From positions 348-17,312 of the forward strand of contig NZ_QUIV01000041.1 in the NCBI RefSeq assembly GCF_003480315.1: 16,965 nt of DNA. Direction: 5' to 3'. Each line of letters starts with the position of its first letter. The first letter of the stretch is position 1. The notes beneath the pieces are model-generated. The model saw only the letters and a program-made list of their open reading frames with translations. It was not told the origin of the DNA and ran no database searches. The stretch is from Clostridium sp. AM33-3. Lineage in GTDB: Bacteria; Bacillota; Clostridia; Lachnospirales; Lachnospiraceae. Both the position numbers and the translations under genes were made by a program. Shown here one piece after another: positions 1-6,628 of this stretch.

Positions 1-51
1 AAAAGCGGTCTCTTTCTCTTCCGAACTTTTATTCGTTCCGTCCTATAATTG

Positions 52-1479
52 CTATTTGCTGATCTTATCTCCCAGCACTCTCGTCCAGTAGTCTTTTGTT
101 TCCGCCACAACCACACCGCTTAACGCCAGCAGTGCGATCAGGTTCGGCAGTGCCATCAGGGCATTGAAGATATCTGCAATGGTCCAGACGGCTTCTACGG
201 TCATGAACGGTCCGATGAAGATGGCCAGGATGTAGAGAAAGCGGTATGCCATAACTGCGCCATGGCTTCCGTTTGATAAATACTCCAGGCAGCGCTCTCC
301 GTAGTAGTTCCATCCGATGATGGTGGTGAAGGCGAAGAAGATCAGGCACATCATCAGAAGAAATGCGGAAAACTGTGCCGGTACCGGAAGTCCCATCTGG
401 AATGCGCGGGTGGTAACAGCTACACCTTCCAGACCTGCGGTGTGGGAACCGGTCAGAACGATGCACAGGCCGGTCATGGTACATACAATGATGGTATCGA
501 TAAAGGTACCGGTCATGGTAACAAGACCCTGACGTGCCGGTTCCTTGGTCTGAGCGGCAGCGGCAGCGATCGGTGCGCTTCCGAGACCTGCCTCATTGGA
601 GAAGATGCCGCGGGCAATTCCTTTCTGCATGGCGATGAGCACAGCACCGAGGGCACCGCCGGCAGCAGCACGCAGGCCAAAGGCGCTCTGGATGATCTCA
701 GCAAATGCAGCCGGGATGCGGGCAGCGTTTAATACCAGGATCGCGATGCAGGCAATGATGTAAAATACTGCCATAAATGGAACGATAACGGAAGAAACAC
801 TTGCAATACGCTGAATGCCGCCAAGCACCACCAGAGCGACGCAGATGGTCAGGAGGATGCCGGTTACCACTACAGCAATGCTGTAATCATTTCCAAATAA
901 GTTTATCACATGTTCCATGTTCTGGTCAAAAAAGTTTCCGGCTGCGGCTGTGATGCCGTTGACCTGGGTGAAGGTACCGATTCCGAGAAGACCGACACCG
1001 GCACCGAAGAAGGCGAAGATCTTGCCCAGCCAGCGCCAGTTTTTGCCCATACCGTTTTCGATGTAATAGAACGGTCCGCCAAGTACATGGCCGCTTTCAT
1101 CAATGGTGCGGTACTTGATGGCCAGTACACCTTCTGCGTACTTGGTAGCCATACCGAACAGTGCTGCAATCCACATCCAGAACAGTGCTCCGGCACCGCC
1201 GGAAACCAGCGCCGTGGCCACACCGACGATATTGCCGGTACCGATGGTGGCAGACAGGGCGGTACAAAGAGCAGCGAAGCTGCTGACCTCACCGTGGCCT
1301 TCATTTTCGTTCTGGAACATATATTTACAGGCCATGCCCAGCTTGTGGAACTGGATTCCGCGCAGACGAATGGTCAGGAAAATACCGGTTGCGAGAATCA
1401 GGACGATCAGGGGAACACCCCATACAAAACCATCCAGCCAGTTCAGAAACGCACTTACTTTACTTAACATAATACTCAC
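52..1479 (-). CDS. Sodium:alanine/glycine symporter (AGCS family)
   Basis: Inner-membrane secondary transporter that imports alanine or glycine with Na+. The 475-residue product has the usual AGCS length and about ten hydrophobic segments. Two family signatures are visible: TIGTGNIVGVATA at about residues 78-90 and FSNEAGLGSAPIAA at about 293-306, the latter part of the substrate/Na+ site in this family. The GTG start at 1479 sits 5 nt after GGGAG; an in-frame ATG at 1470 (MLSKVSAF) is a possible alternative and would shorten the protein by three residues. The gene is monocistronic here, and its leader holds a glycine riboswitch and a terminator, which points to glycine as at least one physiological substrate. 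Na+ coupling and exact specificity are inferred from family and leader, not shown by sequence. Confidence 0.95.
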   Translation of the reverse strand: MSIMLSKVSAFLNWLDGFVWGVPLIVLILATGIFLTIRLRGIQFHKLGMACKYMFQNENEGHGEVSSFAALCTALSATIGTGNIVGVATALVSGGAGALFWMWIAALFGMATKYAEGVLAIKYRTIDESGHVLGGPFYYIENGMGKNWRWLGKIFAFFGAGVGLLGIGTFTQVNGITAAAGNFFDQNMEHVINLFGNDYSIAVVVTGILLTICVALVVLGGIQRIASVSSVIVPFMAVFYIIACIAILVLNAARIPAAFAEIIQSAFGLRAAAGGALGAVLIAMQKGIARGIFSNEAGLGSAPIAAAAAQTKEPARQGLVTMTGTFIDTIIVCTMTGLCIVLTGSHTAGLEGVAVTTRAFQMGLPVPAQFSAFLLMMCLIFFAFTTIIGWNYYGERCLEYLSNGSHGAVMAYRFLYILAIFIGPFMTVEAVWTIADIFNALMALPNLIALLALSGVVVAETKDYWTRVLGDKISK

Positions 1480-1549
1480 TCTTTCTCCCGTGGGGGGTGT
1501 TTAATAGAAGCTCTGGGGGAAGAAAACCAGCAGAAAACCGGTTTTTTGT

Positions 1550-1600
1550 AAACAAAAAAGGAAGTATTTCAGCTGCACCTTCGCAGATGAAAAACTCCCT
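1550..1600 (-). terminator. Intrinsic terminator of the glycine riboswitch expression platform
   Basis: Read on the minus strand, a 17-nt arm (1599-1583, GGGAGTTTTTCATCTGC) pairs with the opposite arm (1576-1560) with few mismatches. The loop is short and six U residues follow (1559-1554). It lies between the glycine aptamer and the symporter start, about 75 nt before the start codon, so it is the natural switching element. Whether glycine promotes or prevents its formation cannot be read directly. In related clostridial and streptococcal transporter leaders, glycine turns expression down. Confidence 0.8.
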
Positions 1601-1639
1601 CTAAAGAGTGTGGAAAGACGGATGCATTGCTGCATCAGA

Positions 1640-1755
1640 CTGCTCTGTCCTTTTGCCTGAGAGATTGGCACATTGTGTGCTGTACACCTTCGGCGCTCCA
1701 TACATGAGACTCTCCAGAGTTTGCTTCTTGAAAAGAAGCATAGACGATTCTCCTT
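1640..1755 (-). ncRNA. Glycine riboswitch, single aptamer
   Basis: On the minus strand the conserved glycine aptamer core is plain. GGAGAG lies near 1714, GCGCCGAAGG near 1696-1687, and AATCTCTCAGGC followed by AAAAGGACAGAG at about 1667-1643. Only one aptamer of this type is present. On its 5' side is a perfect 7-bp hairpin (arms GCTTCTT and AAGAAGC, 1739-1723). On its 3' side is a 6-bp hairpin closed by a GCAA tetraloop (about 1636-1621). Such helices could be the 'ghost aptamer' partner known for singlet glycine riboswitches. The RNA leads directly into the terminator and the symporter gene. Confidence 0.93.
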
Positions 1756-1764
1756 AGAAAAGCA

Positions 1765-1793
1765 AGTATATTTTGAAAAAACGGAAAAAAATC
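1765..1793 (-). promoter_or_regulatory. Possible promoter of the glycine riboswitch/symporter unit
   Basis: TATACT (plus positions 1765-1770, minus strand) is a good -10 box placed just before the riboswitch. The -35 position 17 nt further up reads GATTTT, a poor match, within an A/T-rich tract. Its position is right but the match is weak. Confidence 0.35.
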
Positions 1794-1824
1794 TTCGGAA
1801 AAATACAATTTTATAAAGTACAGC

Positions 1825-1852
1825 TTGCAGATCTTTATAAAATGTGTATAAT
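1825..1852 (+). promoter_or_regulatory. Promoter of the marR-MATE operon
   Basis: TTGCAG (1825-1830), a 16-nt spacer, then a perfect TATAAT (1847-1852). Transcription would start near 1859 and give a leader of about 75 nt. The longest reading of the downstream gene would start at 1899, but the ribosome binding site supports 1935. MarR proteins usually bind near their own promoter; the A/T-rich stretch 1850-1893 is the likely operator region, but no convincing palindrome was seen. Confidence 0.7.
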
Positions 1853-1934
1853 AAAAACGATAAAATGTTTAAAAAAGAACAGTTTTATTTTGAAGTAAAT
1901 GGCGGGTAAAGAAAAAAGAACGGAAGGAGAACAT

Positions 1935-2396
1935 ATGCTTCAGGCAACAGAATTTCTGCGTCTCATGCGCTTTATCACCAAATCTCATGAGGCATGCATC
2001 CAGACCATCTGCAGGGAATACCGGCTTACCATGATGGAGGCCACCATCATTACCTTTCTGAGAAATAATCCCAGTGTGGATACAGCGGCAGATATCGCGG
2101 AACTGCGGATGCTGTCCAAGGGGCAGGTTTCCCAGGCAGTGGAGTCACTGGTCCGGAAAGGTCTGGTGACAAGACAGCCGGATGCTTCAGACCGGCGCCG
2201 GATTCATCTCCTGTTATGTGAAAAAAGCATTCCGGTAACAGATTCCATCGATGTGATCCAGCGGCAGTTTCTTGCCGGCATATTTGATGGATTTTCAGAG
2301 AACGAGATGGAATGCTTTGCCGTTTTTCATGAGCGGATCATGGAAAATGTCCGACGGTTATCGGAAAAAAATGAGAGAAAGAAGGAATGCACATGA
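1935..2396 (+). CDS. MarR-family transcriptional regulator
   Basis: Winged helix-turn-helix repressor-type protein of 153 residues, a normal MarR length. The N-terminal helix (residues 1-30) is the dimerisation part. The DNA-binding region follows, with a recognition helix around residues 61-75 (SKGQVSQAVESLVRKG) and a wing carrying the family motif DASDRRRIHL at about 83-92. The C-terminal helix (about 115-150) completes the dimer interface. The ATG at 1935 is chosen because GGAAGGAG lies 5 nt upstream; the longer frame from 1899 has no such site. Its stop codon overlaps the MATE start (ATGA), so the two are translationally coupled. By analogy with MarR-MATE pairs it probably represses this operon until a drug-like ligand binds. 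The ligand is unknown. Confidence 0.92.
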   Translation: MLQATEFLRLMRFITKSHEACIQTICREYRLTMMEATIITFLRNNPSVDTAADIAELRMLSKGQVSQAVESLVRKGLVTRQPDASDRRRIHLLLCEKSIPVTDSIDVIQRQFLAGIFDGFSENEMECFAVFHERIMENVRRLSEKNERKKECT

Positions 2397-3754
2397 ATAA
2401 CGAAAAGGATTTTTTAGGGAAAGAACCCATCGGAAAGCTGCTGTGGTCCCTGGCCATTCCGACCATCACCGCGCAGCTTATCAACATGCTTTATAACATT
2501 GTAGACCGCATTTACATCGGCCATATTCCGGAGTCCGGGGCGATGGCCCTGACCGGTGTTGGAGTCTGCATGCCGCTGATCATGATCGTTTCAGCGTTTG
2601 CGGCCCTGGTGGGAAGCGGCGGAGCGCCGCGGGCTTCCATTCATATGGGAAAGCAGGATTATGATCAGGCAGAGAAGATTCTCGGCAACTGCTTTACGCT
2701 GCAGGTGGTGATCTCGGCTATCCTTACGGCGGTATTGTTCTGCTTTAACCGGAAATTCCTTCTGGCATTTGGAGCAAGTGAAAACACGATTGAATATGCA
2801 GTCAGCTACATGAATATTTACTCGCTGGGAACCATTTTTGTGGAACTGACGCTGGGCATGAACATGTTTATCACGGCTCAGGGATTTGCGAAAACCGGCA
2901 TGCTCTCCGTGCTGATCGGCGCGGTCTGCAACATTGTGCTGGATCCGGTTTTCATTTTCGGAATGCATATGGGCGTACGCGGAGCAGCGCTTGCAACGGT
3001 TATTTCCCAGGCCTGTTCCACCATCTGGGTGCTGGCGTTCCTGGCCGGAAAAAAGACTCGTTTGAAAATCCGTCTGCGCAATATGGGGCTGACTCCGTCA
3101 GTCATTCTGCCGTGTGTGGCACTTGGCGCGGCAACCTTTGTCATGCAGTCCAGTGAGAGTATTATTTCCATCTGTTTCAATTCGTCTCTGTTAAAATATG
3201 GCGGAGATATCGCCGTAGGTGCCATGACGATCTTAACCAGTGCCATGCAGTTTGCCATGCTGCCGCTGCAGGGGCTTGGACAGGGCGCGCAGCCGATCAT
3301 CAGCTACAATTACGGCGCTCGGAATGCGGAACGTGTGAAGGGCGCATTTGGACTTCTTTTGAAAGCCAGTCTCATCTATTCCACGCTGATCTGGCTGTTT
3401 GTACAGGTGGTTCCGCAGGTATTTGCCGGGATGTTCACCTCAGACGCAGAGCTTCTCTCCTTCACTTCCAGGGCACTCCGCATTTATATGGCCTGTGTCT
3501 TTATGTTCGGAATTCAGGTTGCCTGCCAGATGGCTTTTACCGCCATCGGTTTTGCGAAAGAGTCGATTATTGTGGCTGTGACACGGAAATTTGTTCTGCT
3601 GCTTCCGCTCATTTATATTTTGCCGCATGTACTGACCGGAAACCGGACACTGGCTGTTTATACGGCAGAGCCGGTAGCAGATTTTCTGGCTGTGACTTTT
3701 ACGGCGCTGCTGTTCCGGAAACAGTTTAAGAAGGCACTCAGCAGTCTTATGTAA
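2393..3754 (+). CDS. MATE-family multidrug/cation efflux transporter
   Basis: Integral membrane antiporter of 453 residues, expected to expel cationic drugs or metabolites in exchange for Na+ or H+. The N-terminus (FLGKEPIGKLLWSLAIPT, about residues 6-23) and the LINMLYNIVDRIYIGHI stretch that follows are typical of the MepA-like branch of MATE proteins. About twelve hydrophobic helices are visible, in two halves. The second half begins near residue 235 and includes the family's GLGQGAQPIISYNYGARN segment at about 293-310. The start at 2393 is favoured over an ATG at 2387, since AAGGA lies 6 nt before 2393 but directly abuts 2387. It overlaps the marR stop by 4 bp. The substrate cannot be deduced. 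Confidence 0.94.
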   Translation: MNNEKDFLGKEPIGKLLWSLAIPTITAQLINMLYNIVDRIYIGHIPESGAMALTGVGVCMPLIMIVSAFAALVGSGGAPRASIHMGKQDYDQAEKILGNCFTLQVVISAILTAVLFCFNRKFLLAFGASENTIEYAVSYMNIYSLGTIFVELTLGMNMFITAQGFAKTGMLSVLIGAVCNIVLDPVFIFGMHMGVRGAALATVISQACSTIWVLAFLAGKKTRLKIRLRNMGLTPSVILPCVALGAATFVMQSSESIISICFNSSLLKYGGDIAVGAMTILTSAMQFAMLPLQGLGQGAQPIISYNYGARNAERVKGAFGLLLKASLIYSTLIWLFVQVVPQVFAGMFTSDAELLSFTSRALRIYMACVFMFGIQVACQMAFTAIGFAKESIIVAVTRKFVLLLPLIYILPHVLTGNRTLAVYTAEPVADFLAVTFTALLFRKQFKKALSSLM

Positions 3755-3756
3755 AG

Positions 3757-3779
3757 AACAGAGTATGACTTCTGTTTTT
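3757..3779 (+). terminator. Weak intrinsic terminator after the MATE gene
   Basis: AACAGA (3757-3762) and TCTGTT (3771-3776) can pair around an 8-nt loop, with a run of T residues to 3779, 3 nt after the stop codon. The stem is short and A/T-rich, so termination may depend on the stronger hairpin that follows. Confidence 0.4.
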
Positions 3780-3782
3780 ATG

Positions 3783-3828
3783 AAAAGTGGCGTATTCCGT
3801 CAAAAACATGGTGGAATATGCCGCTTTT
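3783..3828. terminator. Strong hairpin, probable terminator between MATE and sigma-factor genes
   Basis: AAAAGTGGCGTATTCC (3783-3798) pairs with GGAATATGCCGCTTTT (3813-3828) over 16 positions with only G-U wobbles, around a 14-nt loop. A-rich 5' and T-rich 3' arms give it terminator character in both directions, though the T run lies inside the stem. It excludes the longest reading of the next gene, which would start inside this hairpin. Confidence 0.65.
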
Positions 3829-3891
3829 GTAGTTGTAAAAAAAACGTCATGTTATAGTGGGGATCATAGAAAAAAGAAAGGCTGTTTTGCG

Positions 3892-4476
3892 ATGGATCTT
3901 GGCGAATTCTATGAGAAACATAAGCAGTATTACTACTGGAAACTGAGCAGGAAAATAAGCGGAATGGGACTTATATTTCCTGCGGAAGATATCATTCATG
4001 ACGTAGTGGTGACCATGATAGCAGATGAGAAGCACCGGACAAAATTTGAACGTCTTCCAGAGCCTGAAGCAAAAGCATATTTTATGTCATGCCTGAAGCA
4101 TCGCCTTGTCGACATCATCCGACGTGAAAAGCGCCGCAGAGAGTATCTGGAGACGCTGGAATGCTATGAGAAAAAACTGGACACAGAGAGCAGCAATACA
4201 GAAATGATTGTCGTGGAAAAATTGGATTCCGGAGATAACATAGCCGATACTCTGAAGCTTTTGAATCCCAGAGAACAGGAACTGTTACATCTGGCATTTA
4301 TACAGAAGATGCCTTACCGGGAAATCGCAGGACGGAGCCAGCTGCGGGAAAGTGCTATTGCCATGAGGGTGATGAGGCTTCGGAGAAAGCTCCTGAAAAT
4401 ATGTCTGGAACGTGGAATTTTGTGTGAAAAAATAAAATTTGGGTCTTGCCAACCGGAAAAACATGTGCTATCATGA
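3892..4476 (+). CDS. Sigma-70 family (ECF-like) RNA polymerase sigma factor
   Basis: A 194-residue alternative sigma factor. Region 2 lies at about residues 15-85: an acidic segment AEDIIHDVVVTMI at 31-43 and a basic stretch around VDIIRREKRRREY at 73-85, the part that contacts core polymerase and the -10 region. Region 4 lies at about 123-172, with LNPREQELLHLAF, PYREIAG and the recognition helix ESAIAMRVMRLRRKLLK, which reads the -35 element. The start at 3892 has AAAGG 10 nt upstream; a frame open from 3787 starts in the preceding hairpin and is rejected. No anti-sigma or membrane partner gene is adjacent, so it is an orphan and its signal and regulon are unknown. Its last two codons and stop form the -10 box of the next operon. 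Confidence 0.85.
   Translation: MDLGEFYEKHKQYYYWKLSRKISGMGLIFPAEDIIHDVVVTMIADEKHRTKFERLPEPEAKAYFMSCLKHRLVDIIRREKRRREYLETLECYEKKLDTESSNTEMIVVEKLDSGDNIADTLKLLNPREQELLHLAFIQKMPYREIAGRSQLRESAIAMRVMRLRRKLLKICLERGILCEKIKFGSCQPEKHVLS
4446..4474 (+). promoter_or_regulatory. Promoter of the T-box/aspS2-gatCAB operon
   Basis: TTGCCA (4446-4451), 17-nt spacer, TATCAT (4469-4474), preceded by TGC, giving an extended -10. Expected transcription start is near 4481. The whole element lies inside the 3' end of the sigma-factor gene; the -10 supplies the last leucine and serine codons and the first base of the stop. Confidence 0.75.
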
Positions 4477-4480
4477 GGTC

Positions 4481-4828
4481 AATTTTCAGAAAGACATTTC
4501 TGAACAGGAACCATAAAAGGCAGTGAAGGAGACTCTTGCCAGCAGGACTTCGACAGGAAGAGGGCGTCACCGACTGAGAGCGCCGTCAGGTTGGACTCTG
4601 GCTCACAGGGAACACTCCGGAGCCGGTACTTCGAAACACAGACTTAAGAGATGGGCCATGTGCGTAGGGGTATCCGTCAGGCACACGTTACGTGTCTTAA
4701 AGAGCGGAGCCGCTTTTGCTCAAAGGGGAGCAGAAGGCAGGTCTCAATGCGGGTGGTACCGCGGAACATAACAAGAGTATAGTGTCCCGTCCCGGAATAT
4801 GTAACCGTATTCCGTGGCGGGATTTTTG
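4481..4828 (+). ncRNA. T-box leader, probably tRNA-Asn responsive
   Basis: The roughly 350-nt untranslated leader carries the conserved T-box sequence AATGCGGGTGGTACCGCGG (4746-4764), which pairs with the uncharged tRNA 3' end. Stem I spans about 4508-4640. Its apical part holds CTGAGAGCGCC (4573-4583), resembling the distal-loop motif. GCCAG (4539) can pair with CTGGC (4599). GGAG can pair with the CTCC that follows a candidate specifier AAC at 4611-4613 (context GGGAACACTCC, then CGGAGC). AAC is an asparagine codon, which fits the downstream synthetase and amidotransferase genes. A stem-loop (about 4701-4720) precedes the antiterminator. Uncharged tRNA(Asn) would favour read-through into the operon. 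The class is certain; the specifier assignment is inference. Confidence 0.93.
4785..4828 (+). terminator. T-box-controlled intrinsic terminator
   Basis: TCCCG at 4785 pairs with CGGGA ending at 4822, and CCGGAATA with TATTCCG inside it, followed by five T residues (4823-4827). It lies 20 nt after the T-box sequence and competes with the antiterminator, so it is the off state when tRNA is charged. Confidence 0.9.
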
Positions 4829-4884
4829 TATCTAAAATTCTCCCGGAATACAGAAAAATCACGTTCAGGTAAGGAGAAAGCAGC

Positions 4885-6216
4885 ATGGAATTTTTAACAG
4901 GTGTCAAAGAGAAGGAAACAATCGGTATCAGAGAAATTTTAAACGGGGATTATGTAGGAAAGACCGTAAAAATGAACGGTGCGGTCCACAACATCCGTGA
5001 TATGGGAGAGTTTGCATTTGTAATTCTCAGAAAGGCAGAAGGCCTGGTGCAGTGCGTGTATGAAGAGGGAAAAACGGAGTTTGATTTAAAGAATCTGAAA
5101 GAAGAATCTGCCGTGGAAGTTACTGGTGTGGTAGCGCTGGAAGAGCGTGCGCCGCAGGGCTTTGAACTCCGTCTTACCGGCATCTGGGCGCTGTCTGAGC
5201 CGGCAGAAACCATGCCGATTGCCATTAACAAATGGAAAATGAATACCTCTCTGGAGACGAGACTGAGCCTTCGTCCGGTATCCTTAAGAAATGTCCGGGA
5301 GCGCGCAAAATTTAAAATCCAGGAGGGCATTGTGAGAGGCTTCCGTGAGTTTTTATCTTCCCAGGGCTTTACTGAGGTTCATACTCCGAAAATCGTATCC
5401 CGTGGTGCAGAGGGCGGCGCGAACGTCTTTAAATTAAACTATTTCAACAAGAAAGCAGAGCTGGGACAGAGCCCCCAGTTTTACAAGCAGATGATGGTAG
5501 GCGTGTTTGACCGCGTATTTGAGGTGGCTCCGGTATTCCGTGCCGAGAAGCACAATACCACCCGCCATTTAAATGAGTATATTGGCCTGGACTTTGAGAT
5601 GGGTTACATCGACAGTTTTGAGGATGTCATGGCCATGGAGACCGGCTTCTTAAAGTACACCATGGAGCTGTTAAAATCAGAGTATAAAAAAGAACTGGAT
5701 ATGCTGGGCATCGATCTTCCTTCCATCAGCCAGATTCCACACGTGCGCTTTGCTGAGGCGAAGCAGCTGGTATCGGAAAAATACAACCGGAAGATCCGTA
5801 ACCCATTCGATCTGGAGCCGGAGGAGGAAGTGCTGATCGGCCGCTACTTCAAGGAAGAGTACGACAGTGACTTTGTATTTGTTACGCATTATCCGTCCAA
5901 AAAGAGACCGTTTTATGCTATGGATGATCCGGAAGATACCAATGTTACCTTAAGCTTTGACCTGCTTTACAAGGGTCTGGAAATCACCACCGGCGGTCAG
6001 CGAATCCACGATTACCAGATGATCCTGGAAAAGATGGAAAAGCGCGGAATGGATCCGGAGGATATCAAGGATTACCTGATGATCTTCAAATACGGCATGC
6101 CGCCGCACGGCGGCCTGGGTATTGGTCTGGAACGCCTGACCATGCGCCTGTTAGATGAGCAGAATGTCCGCGAGACTTCGTTATTCCCGCGTGATGTAAC
6201 CAGACTGGAACCGTAA
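4885..6216 (+). CDS. aspS2: Archaeal-type, probably non-discriminating aspartate-tRNA(Asp/Asn) ligase
   Basis: Class IIb aminoacyl-tRNA synthetase, 443 residues, the length of the short archaeal-type AspRS rather than the roughly 590-residue bacterial form. An N-terminal OB-fold anticodon-binding domain (about 14-105) precedes the catalytic domain. Motif 1 lies around GFTEVHTPKI (161-170), motif 2 spans FRAEKHNTTRHLNE (218-231), and motif 3 is GGLGIGLERLTMRLL (409-423). The segment QSPQFYKQMM (195-204) is an aspartate-site signature. In the anticodon domain, His35 (GAVHNIRD) and Pro90 (ERAPQGFEL) occupy the two positions that, from memory of the family, are Trp and Lys in discriminating archaeal enzymes. 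This suggests it charges both tRNA(Asp) and tRNA(Asn). AAGGAG stands 8 nt before the start. First gene after the T-box; gatC follows 24 bp later. Confidence 0.92.
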   Translation: MEFLTGVKEKETIGIREILNGDYVGKTVKMNGAVHNIRDMGEFAFVILRKAEGLVQCVYEEGKTEFDLKNLKEESAVEVTGVVALEERAPQGFELRLTGIWALSEPAETMPIAINKWKMNTSLETRLSLRPVSLRNVRERAKFKIQEGIVRGFREFLSSQGFTEVHTPKIVSRGAEGGANVFKLNYFNKKAELGQSPQFYKQMMVGVFDRVFEVAPVFRAEKHNTTRHLNEYIGLDFEMGYIDSFEDVMAMETGFLKYTMELLKSEYKKELDMLGIDLPSISQIPHVRFAEAKQLVSEKYNRKIRNPFDLEPEEEVLIGRYFKEEYDSDFVFVTHYPSKKRPFYAMDDPEDTNVTLSFDLLYKGLEITTGGQRIHDYQMILEKMEKRGMDPEDIKDYLMIFKYGMPPHGGLGIGLERLTMRLLDEQNVRETSLFPRDVTRLEP

Positions 6217-6240
6217 ACTAGGAGTTGGAGGAGAAAAATC

Positions 6241-6534
6241 ATGGCAAATATCATCAGCGACGAGACTATTGAATATGTTGGAATTCTGGCGAAGCTGGAA
6301 CTCTCGGATGAGGAAAAAGAGACGGCCAAGAAGGATATGGGCCGGATGTTAGACTATATCGACAAGTTAAATGAACTGGATACCAGCGGTGTAGAACCTA
6401 TGTCCCATGTATTCCCGATGAACAACGTGTTCCGGGAAGATGTGGTGACCAACGGGGATGAGCGGGACAAAATCCTGCTGAATGCACCGGAGCAGAAGGA
6501 CGGAGCCTTCAAGGTTCCGAAGACGGTAGAATAA
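6241..6534 (+). CDS. gatC: Asp-tRNA(Asn)/Glu-tRNA(Gln) amidotransferase subunit C
   Basis: Small 97-residue subunit that wraps around GatA and holds it to GatB in the cytoplasmic GatCAB complex. The sequence is typical from end to end: an N-terminal helical region with [16 protein letters not shown] (about 12-27), the middle [16 protein letters not shown] (38-53), and a C-terminal [11 protein letters not shown] (87-97) ending like most GatC proteins. GGAGTTGGAGGAG precedes the ATG by 6 nt. It follows the synthetase by 24 bp. The 94-bp gap to gatA contains a small hairpin (GCTGT/ACAGC, about 6584-6598) but no terminator. Confidence 0.95.
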   Translation: MANIISDETIEYVGILAKLELSDEEKETAKKDMGRMLDYIDKLNELDTSGVEPMSHVFPMNNVFREDVVTNGDERDKILLNAPEQKDGAFKVPKTVE

Positions 6535-6628
6535 ACGGATAGAAAACGAAAACTGTGGAGAATCCGGATGGATTCAGGAAAAGCTGTGGAAAACAGCAAA
6601 CATGACAGACATGAATGGAGGAAACAAC

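Noticed and set aside
910..1467. 185-codon open frame on the plus strand opposite the symporter
   Set aside because: It is antisense to a well-supported gene, has low-complexity composition without recognisable domains, and lacks a ribosome binding site.
1560..1636. Second glycine aptamer downstream of the first
   Set aside because: The stretch lacks the GCGCCGAAGG and CTCTCAGGCAAAAGGACAG cores; it folds as a GCAA hairpin and a terminator.
2878..3300. 140-codon frame on the minus strand inside the MATE gene
   Set aside because: Shadow of the conserved MATE reading frame; no start signal or domain.
3787..3891. N-terminal extension of the sigma factor
   Set aside because: It starts inside the strong hairpin 3783-3828, and the better ribosome binding site lies before ATG 3892.
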